From: Plasmopara viticola
Taxonomy: Eukaryota; Oomycota; Peronosporomycetes; Peronosporales; Peronosporaceae
Direction of reading: 5' to 3'
Length of the DNA: 64,000 nt
Assembly: GCA_001695595.3 (NCBI GenBank)
Contig: MBPM02000002.1
Coordinates: forward strand, 1,302,001-1,366,000
The first letter of the stretch is position 1. Every line of letters begins with the position of its first letter. Below, one piece after another: positions 44,908 through 56,100 of this stretch. The notes under the pieces are model-generated. The model had not been told where the DNA came from. It did not search any database and saw only the letters and a list, made by a program, of their open reading frames with translations. Both the position numbers and the translations under genes were made by a program.

Positions 44908-46524
44908 ATAGAGAATGGACTGTACAAAGGAGAATTGTGGTATGCAAGCAGCTTGGTACTTGCTCTCTCTAGACGTCGGTATCTATGGGAGACACAAGCC
45001 ATTCACTCGTCTGTTTCGTGTTTAACTCAAGTTTAATAACAATTTGTTCGAGTTCGCTACCTCAAAAGTAACAAGACATTCTCCCTTTCTAAGCCTACAA
45101 ACACTTGGTGACAATACAATGTGATGGCGCTAACGAAGGTGAAAAGGGACAACTCATCCACGCACGGATGTATTTCGTACGCTTCCTCCCTAAGTCGGCA
45201 CTTTTTTCCCTTTTAATGTCATATTCTTCAAGTGTGTTATAACCCAACGCCATTTCGATTCGTTTACGATAAGTGAGTTCCTGACTCACTTACTCAGCGC
45301 CGCCGCCTCACCCTAGAAAAAAAACGTTGATAGATTACCTTTAAAAATGACGTATCTTATATTCTGATTCTTCATTTGCTTTTAATGATCGCTCCTCGTA
45401 ATTGGTATTGGTAGAATGCTTATAAGACCCCTTATGCAGCGAATTTTCTTTCGTGCCGCACCAGTGCACAGCAGCTCTTTTTGAGTCTGTTGACGGTCTG
45501 ATAACTCACAAAGCAATGAGAGTACTCCTATCAACTCATAGTCCGTCTATGCACGGACCCGAGTATCGCCAGAAGCGGTTGGTGCACCAACATATCTCGT
45601 TCTATAGGCAACATGTCGCGGCTATAGATGTTGCAGGCGTGACCTGACTCTCTCATTGCTCTTGGACGGATTGAACGGTTTTTGAGCCGAGCACGGGAAC
45701 GTTGACTTCTTCGAACGCTCGTGTTTATATCTCGGCGTAATGTTTGAAGTAGCAACTGGTGGCTACCGTGGTGATCGACAAGAACGCGCCAGCACGTTAT
45801 AGCTAGCAGTCGTCCTGCTAATTGTGGCTTGAGAGCTCATGAAGTTGCTTGTGGAGAGCTCACGGGGATACTCGGACGATATTTACTTAGTGCGGCTGTT
45901 ATAATCATTAACGTATTCGTTTTCTATATCTGGCTGAAGCAAGCGCTGAGCAAAAACGTTTATAAGTAACAAGGGCACAGATGCTCATGTCAGTCATTGA
46001 AGGGATCTGCTTCATGGACTAGGAGCGAGTTTCGTGTATCCAAATCGACGATACCTTGGCTTTGACCTCACAAAATTAACGACACAAGCCTTTTTTGGCG
46101 TTGTTTCTGCCTTGTTGCCCGAGAGTCATCGAACTTATCTACGTGACTCATTACTCGCCACAACAACAAGGAGCTGGTTCTAAAGTGCTTTATAAATTGT
46201 TCGCCCTTTACGAACGCGTCGCGGAGATCGAGACTTATGGTATTAATCACGTCAAGATTCAAGCAGCAGCGGAGCGACGTCACCACGGCGCGTTCTTTTG
46301 TCCTATTCTACCGTGCGCTGCTGTCTTTGCTGTACAATCTACGAGCGCATTCCTGCTAGAACCAGCGATATCATCCATGCTTGCTCGCAAGAAAAATTTT
46401 GGAGAGACATTTCGATTGTTTTGATAGTATTTGGAGTAGCCGTTGATGGCGCCAAAGAAGAGCTGATTGCTGTGACTTTGGTAGTTGTGGTAGCTGCCGC
46501 CATCGGTGCTGTAGCTTGCTGCTC
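44908..46524. other. Gene-poor sequence after the FYVE/PX gene
   Basis: FYVE/PX 3' flank, then decayed sequence. Open frames at 46095-46424 and 46298-46633 overlap; the latter begins with a Cys pair cluster (CCLCC) and a hydrophobic stretch, but it starts with a non-ATG codon and matches nothing I know. Confidence 0.35.
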
Positions 46525-46612
46525 AAGGAGAGAAATTATGTTGCAATTGTTGGCTCAATTTTGGGTTAAAGGAGAGAATTTATGTCTCAATTGTTGGCTC
46601 AGTTTTGGGTTG
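46525..46612. repeat. Tandem duplication, 44-bp unit
   Basis: Two adjacent 44-base copies (46525-46568 and 46569-46612), both running from AAGGAGAGAA to TTTTGGGTT with a few substitutions. Confidence 0.8.
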
Positions 46613-46689
46613 GTGATTACAAGACTGATTTAACGACTACTGGGCAGACACAAATCGATCATTTTCACGTAATGCGTCGCAATCGCCAT

Positions 46690-47110
46690 ATTTTATTCGT
46701 ATGACACGTGCGCGCTCTGTTTCTTGGCGATGTCATTCTTTGAAAGTTTGTACTTGCGTACAGCCACGCACGATTTAAATGACGTAAAATGCGTTTGGTT
46801 CCACATCTCGAGTATCTTAGAAGAGTCAAATAGTTGCAGTTCTTCAACTGGTTCCAACATTAGCCCAGTCACTTTCGTGATCGTAATGGAACTCCATTGT
46901 GCGTGCTTATCGCACAGAAAGAGAGACGAGGATGCCGCCAAATGCATTGTGCTCCAGATTTCACGACTCTGATCTCTAATTTTGTCCGTATCTAATGTTA
47001 TACTTGACTGGCGATGTATCCGCCTCGTGTTGTTGATTGTCCGGTATCTTTTGGCGAACCATGACGTGCGCCAAAGCAATCCGTCGGCGGTAACACCGAG
47101 CAAGGTCGAA
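46690..47110 (-). pseudogene. Broken copy 1 of an HExxH-type metallopeptidase-like gene
   Basis: Minus-strand arm. Near its 5' side it reads IALAH then VMVRQKIPDNQQHEADTS, matching the copy at 52.7 kb but with the EMA-H part of the zinc motif deleted. Further on it encodes DKHAQWSSITITKVTGLMLE and FTSFKSCVAVRKYKL.KNDIA, shared with copy 2. Frame shifts and a stop separate these blocks, so it is not functional. It forms a head-to-head inverted repeat with the copy at 47150-47660. Confidence 0.65.
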
Positions 47111-47149
47111 GTCTAGCATGCAAAAACGCTTGTTTAATCGAGCGATATT

Positions 47150-47660
47150 TTGTTTGATGCACCACGTGAACGGCATGGGATGACGGCGACACCTGACCAT
47201 ACTCAAGAAGGCTGGATTCTTTTGGCCTTTGCTTTGGCGCACGAGATAATGCGTGTCAAGGCTCGCCAAATGTTACTGAACGATCAACGGCGCAAGGCGA
47301 ATACATCGCCAGTCAAGTGTAATATCAGATACGAACAAGACCAGAGACTAGTGTCGGGATGGTATCCGGGGCACGATGCGTCTGTCGGCGTCCTCATCTC
47401 TCTCTCTGCGCGATAGGCATGCACAATGGAGGTCCGTTACGAAAACAAAAGTGACTGGGCTAATGTTGGAAACAGTTGCAGGACTGCAACTTCTTGACAC
47501 TATCAAGATACTCGAGAAGCGAAATCAAGCGCATTTTACGTCTTTTAAATCGTGTGTGGCCGTACGCAATTACAAGCTTATGAAGAATGAAATCGCCAAA
47601 AAACAGAGCGCGCACGTGAACATGGTGGGATCGAAGCAAAAACATTTACCGCATACCAAC
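47150..47660 (+). pseudogene. Broken copy 2 of an HExxH-type metallopeptidase-like gene
   Basis: Plus strand. It reads FDAPRERHGMTATPD, then LAFALAHEIMRVKARQ, where the expected HEMAH zinc motif has become HEIMR, then KANTSPVKCNIRYEQ, SGWYPGHDA and a TAG stop at 47414. The next block (DRHAQWRSVTKTKVTGLMLE ... FTSFKSCVAVRNYKLMKNEIA) continues in another frame (47376-47663). Loss of the second zinc His and the frame break mark it as a pseudogene. Confidence 0.65.
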
Positions 47661-47949
47661 TGATACCGAACGAATGTGTTGGCCAAATGAGTTTTAGCGC
47701 TTGCTTCGTAAAAATGACCGATTCGTAGCTGCTCGGTAGTCATTATATCAATCTAATAAACACCAAACCATTAATGAGCCAAGAGCCATGTCGGCTTTCA
47801 TGGTTGTTTGTCTTAAGCTAAAACATGACTCAAGTGCTGGCTGCAGAATAGTCAAATCCTTTAAAGCCAACTTGGTTTTCTGCTTACTCGCGATCGTCTC
47901 CATTAATTTTCTGCAGAAGCCGCTGGGACGTCCACAAATATGATCTTTC
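47661..47949. other. Spacer between the HExxH arms and the inverted duplication
   Basis: No ORF or recognisable repeat. Confidence 0.3.
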
Positions 47950-50045
47950 GCCGCTTCACTTGATTCGACGTGTGATAAGTTTCCGAGGTGGATTAAGAAA
48001 CACTCGACTTCAATTTATTAACTCTTTTCTCTCCGCTGCTTTATTTCACCACAACCGATTATGATTATGTGACGCTTGTCCAGATCGGACCCTTAATCTT
48101 AAACAGTTTTAAAAACATTGCTTCCTTGAGCAATCAGTTCACTTGACGATGACGAGCCAATCGAAATGTCAGCGTTAGGGATGCCAGCCTTTCGCTGGCC
48201 ACTCTTCCAGGGAACATAATCCGCACAACCTACGCGCTTTAGACTCACGGTCGTCTCAAATTCCACGTCTTTCTCGCAAGCTCTACACCTGTAAATCAAG
48301 CGTCCGAAATTTCCCTGTGCAAGCTTTGATTTCTCGGCAACAATCAAGTTCGTGATCTACAGCACGTGCTTACAAATAAGCTGCGGTCCCAAGTCATTAG
48401 CCCCCACCATACCAAAGGCTTCGTAAGCTTCGTGAGCACATCACATATGCCACTGATTCGTCTTCTCGGGGAGCGATTTAGTCATGCCTCGTGTACAGCG
48501 TCACAATAACACGCTGAGCTCAAATATTCTTCTCAAATGCTTACAGTACCTTTAATTTATTCTCCGATTGCCAAAGCGTCCTCATTCATGGACTAAGCCT
48601 CATTATACAACCGCAAATACCGTTTCCTGAGTTCTGTCGTACCTGAAATAGCATGCTCTTGCAAGACTTTGCTTCAGCGTGCAAATATTCTGTTATAATC
48701 GGTCGTGAATAAACAACAGGTAGCGTGTATCCTCTCCTTCACGATGTGCACGTATGCCAATTCAAAGCGTAGAGACCGCAGCTGACGTGACGCGCGACCC
48801 GAGTCACAAAGGTTGACATTGTGCAGACTTGTAGCCATAAGATTTTCACGTCACTGCTGTGCAAAACGTTGACGTTCTCAGAGTCACAAAACACATCCTT
48901 TAGCGTCAACAGCTTACTACGTCTCCTCCGATGCTTTCTCAATCATCTCATCCGGTGCTATAGACGGTGCCTCCTGCCACAATGCATACTGTAGACGTTT
49001 AATCTCTAAGTCATTTGGATGACCCGGATCCATCTCATCATCTTCTCCCCCCAACACATCAGTACCTCTATTAAGCGCGTGCACTATTTCGTAAAAGTCT
49101 TGACACAAAAGGCCCGTCCGAATTATCAATTTCTTCGTTACAAGTCTTGTAGCTTGTTCTAGGCTCCCATGCCACACTCTTCTCCGAACTGATACTTACC
49201 TCAACCTGTTTGTTGATTTAAACTTCGTGTGGGTTGTGGTCAAGTGGTCGAAACGTATACAAGCTTTCGTCTTGCTTTGCATAAACTGTGCAAAGTACTT
49301 GGATGCAGCGTTCAGGAGCAGTCGACGTACTCTATTACGCGCGCATTGGGCTGTACACCAATAAAAACTTTCACTTCTTTCTCCTTATAAATACTGTCCG
49401 CATGGTCCGTGTCTTTGCCAGCATGCGATCCCTTCGTCAGCAGTCGTACGAGCGCTTCATCCTTGCCGCCTTAGAGCGCGCCTTAAAATCGGCGCTGAAG
49501 TGTAAATGAAAATAAATCAACCATGCTCTGACGTAAAAGCGTCCGAAGCTTTTACACAAAGCAGCACTTTCCAAAGCAGAGGCCTTCAAAGGGCTGCAGC
49601 GTCAAACACCACTACAGCTTTCTAGAGGCAGCACTTGACAATGCAGCTCGACAGAAAGCATGAAGAAGGCATCGGCTGCGACAACGGACTTAAAAACGAA
49701 CTCGCAGGAAGCATACGTAAATGCTTATGGTAAAGATATAAGCAAGAGACACATCTCGCACTTGCGGCGTTGACACACCGCTGCAGATCATTGCGCAAGA
49801 CTGTCGTCCGAGGATTTATAATGAAAAGTAGCTTTCTATTGAAAGGAGGCTTTTCACGAATAGTGCTTTTCGATAAAATATATACCGGTTTGCATACTGA
49901 TGTATACCGAAATGACTTCAATATTAGATCAGATATCTTCTTGCGTCTCTGTACAAGAACCCGTCACACCTGGAAAGACTTAGTGATCAATCCGACACCC
50001 ACACAATATCAAATGTTGGGAACAAAAAAGCCTCTTACAGCTGTC
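47950..50045 (-). repeat. Outer part of inverted duplication, left arm (partner 61890-64000)
   Basis: Its reverse complement aligns by eye with 61890-64000 over about 2.1 kb: matching blocks include the flank of the zinc-ribbon ORF end (CATGTCGAATCAAGTGAA in the right arm), the acidic ORF block, and CTGCAGCGGTGTGTCAA with its surroundings. Substitutions and indels are many, so the duplication is old. The right arm runs off the window end. Confidence 0.8.
48099..48347 (-). pseudogene. C-terminal zinc-ribbon exon of an unidentified gene, left copy
   Basis: 83 codons ending at 48099. Reads FGRLIYRCRACEKDVEFETT, VSLKR.GC.DYVPWKSGQRK, AGIPNADIS, then a Ser-rich end. The CxxC pair and a second Cys that is CxxC in the right copy suggest a small zinc ribbon. 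A related acidic ORF lies upstream on the same strand (48917-49177, GEDDEMDPGHPNDLE ... LQYALWQEAPS), possibly an earlier exon. No start, promoter or full exon chain could be assembled. Confidence 0.5.
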
Positions 50046-50459
50046 GGATGCGCACTTTGCACCGTTTGAAAGCCTTTTTGGCATCCGAATGCGGCTGCAT
50101 TTGCAGCCATTCTCCTACCAAGTAGCTGGAGCGCGTCATGGTGCTCGAGCTCTACGGTCAAAGACGATGCACAAGTGCTCACGCAGCACAAGCTCGTATT
50201 ACCCGGTAGTAGCGTCTACTGTGGGATTTAAACCGGTACGGCTTAGAAAATAAGCCCGAGAACTTATTTTTCAACTTAAGAGATTAAACATGGTATCTAA
50301 ATTAGGTGCGTGTCGCGGTCGCGCTTTCTTACCTGGAGACCTGGCGGCACTTATCCGTAATACCACCTAACCTTTGTGCTAAAAGTCCTAATAGCCCATG
50401 AAAAGTTAGCTTCCATCACGCAAATTTTTAGATCTGCCAGCACTCGTATGCAAGTTTGA
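50046..50459. other. Non-homologous stretch inside the left arm
   Basis: About 0.4 kb between the zinc-ribbon and Gypsy segments; the corresponding stretch of the right arm is about 1.4 kb and does not clearly align. No gene seen. Confidence 0.35.
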
Positions 50460-52680
50460 TTGGCGTGAACTTTATGGATGTCATCATATATTGAAGGAGG
50501 TGATGGTCATCTTTCCTGTGGGGCCACTCACTAAAAAGCTATGGCGAAAGTTACCTAAGAATTGACTTGCTACAAAATGATTGCTCAGAGTGGCGTGATT
50601 GACCAAGATGTAACGCTTTATAAATTTGATAGCGTTGAGCGCCGTTTGGACTTGTAAAGATATTACAATATTCTGGGTACGACGTGGCTTTAACACCATG
50701 ATCGCTGAGTTGATCAGGGATTATCGCCGCAGCTTGCTCCCCGCTGAGCTTTGACAAGGCACGAACTCGATTTGTCTTAAGCGCTATCTAAGCAGATACT
50801 AAATTGGTGGTGGTCAACGTGCTGGACATCGTCATGTTGAAATGAACACTGATGGTCTCGACGGTAGGAAGTCGGTGCATCATGTATATCGTAAGTCATT
50901 GATCCATGCACACTAAAGCATCATTTGCTACATGGTGTCGATGCCGTGATATTTTGATAAAAGTATCAAGCACGAGGCTCTGCCGATGCGCGTCGAGCCG
51001 AACTTTGCAAAGTGAGCAGCACTCGTAGAAAGCAGTGTTTGCCATGTACTAGTTGGTCATAGGTCGTGATATCAAGAGAGTTATTTTGACAATTTACGTA
51101 GAAATTATATTGTCACCTTCATAAGCCTTAAAAAGCTTGTATGGACAACTTGTCCGGATCAAGCTGATAGAAGGGGTTTCAGGCTTTACTTAACGTCGAT
51201 CTTGCAAATGCTTTTTGGATATGGGTGTACAGCCGAGCGCTATCCTTTTTTTGACAGGTCTGCCTTGGACTCTTCCCGTCCGAAGCAAGGCTGTTTGATA
51301 AGCGCCATGAGCTTCTGTCTTATACTGATGGGATCGACGGTCTCGACGCAACTTTTGTCGACATGGTTTTCCATTGACGCACTGACGTCTATATAGACGT
51401 CAAGTATAGCAAAGAGCTCTGCTTTTCAAATTCTCACTCGGTGGTTAACACCACTTCAGGTGCACCGAAGGGTAGCACCAGATGGATGTCCCTACACAAG
51501 TCATCTATGTTACGATCGACACACTATGAGCGCTGCCTACGTAGGCGTAGCTTAATAGGATGCCGTACCAGGAGGTAGTGTTTTCAGCCGGACTTTTTTG
51601 TCGCAAATGTATTAAGCGGAGTTAAAAGAACAATTTTTATTCATAATATTTGCATCATACTTTTGTAAAAATGTTGTCCAATGAGACCTGCTTCGATGGA
51701 AGCACCTGATAGAGATGTACATCATAAAAATGACTTTGTAGCAAGCATCATATATTTCATGACGCGGCAGTGATCGATACCAAAGAAACATTACGACCTT
51801 GTCGATGAATTTTTTTCAAAGAAAGTATGGGACAGGAACGATCAGGGAAGGAAAGTCTCTTTTTATTCGCGCCGACGATCTGCGTCAGACTTAGTATTTG
51901 ATGGCTATTGTCGCATCGTTAATTTTATAGTAAGATTATTGCGATCACTGAATTTCGAATTCTAGAGTGGAAATGCTGCAAAACGATATGATGGGATGTA
52001 TAATGTTTGGGGCGTCGACTTTGTCAATAAAACAATCGACTCCTTAAGCAAGTGGAAGACATACCATTTACCGCAGTCAGCACTTCAAACTGAATGCCCT
52101 GGAATTAATGCTTTAAGAACCCTTGAACGCACCCGGGACCTATACGCGTCTTGAGCTGCAATTGTTCAGGTCCCACAAGTCATATGCAACGAATTGACAT
52201 TTTTGTCGATTGCCATTCAAAGCGTGAAAAAACTGGCATAGAAAACCTTTTGCAAGTAAAGCTCGCGTGCTTGCTCACAAATACTTTTTACGCAAATGCA
52301 GAGAGATGCATCTTTGGCATTGAAAAAGTTTTCGTAAGACGTTTCTTTAAAAAGGTTACCTACTGTACATCATACTACATTGTGTATTGAATGATCTCGT
52401 TGGGCCAGAATGACTAAAAAAAGTGGCTTGACTGACCAATAAGTTATACAAGCAAATGACGAATTACGCAATAGTTGCAAGGCCACTGTCTGATCTTATT
52501 TCAAAGGACACAAAATAAATTTAAGAAACTCAACACCGCAAGGCACCTGACAAAAGCTATTACACGCGCTGATCCTGGCCTAACTAGGCCAAGATCGACA
52601 CTTTAGCGATGACGCATCGAGTCTCGCTGTAAGTAGCGGAAGCGAATACCGGGTGGTTTGATCAAAATGTTGCGCTTACG
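50460..52680 (+). mobile_element. Ty3/Gypsy retrotransposon pol fragment, left arm
   Basis: Decayed pol. Around 52090-52390 it reads, with frame shifts, NAPGTYTRLELQLFRSHKSY, then IDIFVDCHSKREKTGIENLL, then YANAERCIFGIEKV and FVRRFFKK. These correspond to the Gypsy RT sequence 'NAPATF', the metal-binding 'DDIFVH' region (damaged) and the downstream '-YANA-KC-FG--E--VLG-FV-K' region. It aligns in reverse with 58330-60480. It ends abruptly at about 52680 against HExxH copy 3. Confidence 0.75.
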
Positions 52681-53130
52681 CATTGTGCTCCAGATACCAT
52701 CCCGACTCTGGTCTTACGTATTGTCCGTATCTAATCCTATACTTGACTTGCGATGTATTCGCCTTGTGCTGTTGATCATCCGGTGACTTTTGATAAACCA
52801 TGACATGTGCCATCTCGTGCGCTAATGCAAACGTTAAAGAAAATTTCAGCAACTTCCTCCTTCAACTTGATCAGGTGTTGCCTTAATCTCATGCCATTCA
52901 CGTGGTGCATCAAACAATATCGCTCGTTCAAATAAACTTTTGTGGAGCCCGACTTTGATCTTGCTTGTTAATGTCACAAATGGGTCGCCCTGGTAAAAGT
53001 CATCCGCAATAACGTTTGGAGCAATGGCCTCCACCTCGTCTTTCTCGAGCTCAATATCGTCCGCTAGCGGAGCTCGCAGATCGCGGGCACGCGAAGGAAG
53101 ATGATTTGCAAACGTTACAATTTTCTTCAA
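52681..53130 (-). pseudogene. Broken copy 3 of an HExxH-type metallopeptidase-like gene, best-preserved zinc motif
   Basis: An ATG frame from 53130 (MKKIVTFANHLPSRARDLRA, then acidic LADDIELEKDEVEAIAPNVI, then FDAPREWHEIKATPDQVE) stops at 52846. In another frame it continues LTFALAHEMAHVMVYQKSPD, DQQHKANTSQVKYRIRYGQ, PESGWYLEHNA, then a stop where Gypsy sequence begins. HEMAH is a full HExxH zinc-binding motif. The frame break could be a lost base or an unrecognised intron. Truncated at its 3' end by the Gypsy junction. Confidence 0.6.
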
Positions 53131-56100
53131 TCATTCTTTGTAGGTATCAAAACGCGGAAGTTGAGGAGGCTTCACTAGCGCGTACTTATAAAGTGCGACA
53201 CGAGAGAAGCAACCGTTAAGCTGTGACAATCGATTATATAAAAAAATATACAATCGAGAATCAATACCCATCACTTCGTAGAAGTGACTGAGAACGGCGC
53301 GTAGCCGGTTTTGTCATAAACGAAATTATGTAATGCAAACTCAACGAGTGAAAGCATTGGATTACAATGCGTTAGCGTATTCGTGTAGACACTGTGGAAG
53401 ACTTCTTCAATGAGGTGTGATTATATTTAAATTGGTGTCAAGCACTTAAAATCATTTTTTATGCAGGTAAGGCAATAATTGACTCTTGTTCTTCTTGTTG
53501 TGATTTATGAATAGCGCTGCTATTTCAACACAGTCGGCCGTGTTCGTCATAGCCACGTTAGGAGCTATTTTGCCTAACTGGTAAACAATAATTTGATATG
53601 TCGACGGACTCGACAAGGGGCTATTGAGCTTATAGCACTTTTTGGTACCGGCAAACTTACTAATGGTGTGACCGTAGTTGGCAAAGGGTTTAAGCGCTAA
53701 CACACTTCGCATGTGCGCATGTACGTACAGAGCCACTTATGCAAATCGTAGTACCAATGATGTCTTCATTCGTCTTCTCTCATCCCGTTATTACTTCACA
53801 TGTACAAGTGAGTGCACAAGTATACAAGATCTACTGAGACCTGCCAGAAACCAACGAATTCAATCAGATCTTTAAGATCGACCCTACAATGAAGTAGACC
53901 GTCTGTCCACTCATATTGGTGCGATTGCAATCACTGCAAGTAAGTTGGACACACGACATAAGCATCTTTTCTGCGACAAGATGTCGCACTGAGGACTCTC
54001 ACTTGGCCCCTTTTCCATATTCCTGACGACTTCGCTCGTTATCAGATGCTAGTATGGGCGTCGACAAGCACGTTAAAGTTCATATGGTTTGTGTTCGATG
54101 AGGACCACTGATAGTTTAATTTAGGGTTATCCTTGCCTTTTCGAAGTGCGAGCATTGTTTGTGTTTGCGTGCCACTTAGACGACATGGTGCACTTGACGC
54201 ATGTTACAACCAGTACAACTAGGAAATAAACAAAATGGCGATTTGCTAATACGGAATTTATAGACCATGGCACTTTGGACACGATTGTTCCGTACAGGAG
54301 CCACCGAAATGAATACTTTACAAGTCATAACTCCCATCTTGCCATTTTTTGGGACAAGTAGGGCGTCTTTATCGCCATCCTCGTGGGTGCATGGTGTAAA
54401 AAATTACAAAAAGCTCGAATTATGATGATGCACTCAGGTATGTACTTCATGTCAAGTAATGTCTTGTATAGTACTTTGGGCAGAACTTCCTGGGCTGGAG
54501 CGAGATGACTCGCTTATGGCCGACCTCATCAGGTTGCATGGTAGCGCTGAGTCAATGGGACTATCGCGGATAGCATTATTCGTCATAGTCTAGGTGCGTT
54601 TATTGACGCATACAAACGCATCCTTGTGCTGGCTTTTTCAGCATCGTTTAATGACCTAGTAATCCTTAGTAGACGAGATTTTGCTGGGTCAGATCTCGCT
54701 CGGTAAAAAATTAACGGAGGATTGTGTTCAAGGCCATGCCAAAGCGGCTTTCGGATTTTTGGATACCTTGATTGTTTACAAAGCAGTTGAGGAATTAAAT
54801 ATGTTTTGTCGCATAAACGCATATGGTAACGAAGGCGGATTTTTTAGCCCTCGTGACCTTGTTGTCTTCAAATTGTGGTTTCAATGGGTTTCCAATAATG
54901 ACTGGTCTCCTTCATGCAGCGAGTAAGCCGGAGCTGGTTGCTTAAAGGAATTCTAGCTGCTTAAACAAAGCGTGGGCTTTGGTCGGTGGCTATCGTTCTA
55001 TAGGTAGAATTTATACGAGTTATTCTTGTTATAGGTTGGTTGCATATTTCAACATGGGGATTAATTTTTACAGGCTAATCGGTGTAACTCCACAGGGCTA
55101 ACAACTTACAGTTACTATCTGGCACACGTCTCCCTGTCAATATGTCAGAAGCCGTTTTCACTAGACCATGTACTGCTTTTCGGTAAGCTCCCCCGTACTA
55201 GGTAACATCTTTTGTATCTTCAATACACCATGTATATATCACAATAAAGATTAACCATGGCGCATACTAAGTTTGTCTAATTCGCTTCACTCTTTCTCAA
55301 CAAAATTCTGGACTTTTTAAGACCATACAAACTATATTAAACCGAAAATATGTTTATCAGACATCATTGTGATGACTTGTGTCGTTTTTATCAACATCAA
55401 ACGAGTCTAGAGATTATTTAAAAAACAAAGTCTAGGTCAACCGACTAATTTGTGGCCCGTATTAAGTGCATTGAAAGGGTCTTAAGAAGGTAGCATTCAT
55501 GTTTCTAAGAAACCAATCAAACTATCACTGTCGAAATCTACACAACTTGAAGGCAATGCCGTCGGGCGACGATTTCGTCGCTCGCAGAGCACGTGCATTG
55601 GCCAGAGTCTAATGCAAGTGAAAACAGACCAAATGACATGGTAAACAACGATCCGCCAACCTCGGTATCGAAGGTTGAAGAGGCAAAATGCTTACGCAGA
55701 CGAGTTTTGAGATGCTTCTGAGCGTCATGATCGCACCATCAAATCGAGTCGCCTAAAGGAACCATTGGATGGAACGATGACATACGTTCTCCAGAGCCAC
55801 AAACCTGCAACTTGTATGTCACATATTTTGTGGCCAATTTACTCACTGCGCACTCCTCATACTCTGTCCCAGGGCTCAGTTGTATCGGTTTTGTCTGCTG
55901 AGCCAAATCTTCAACACCTCGAGAGCACAAAGTTTTATCACAGCAATGTAAATTTTGCTCTATTCTAAATTTGCAGGTGAGCTATATACTCCTTTTCGAC
56001 ACGACGGTGTGATCACTCGAACGGCTACGTCAGATTCTAAGGCATTAAGACTCCGATCTTGATAAACATATGAAGAGGCTCACATTAGCTTTAAGGGTCA

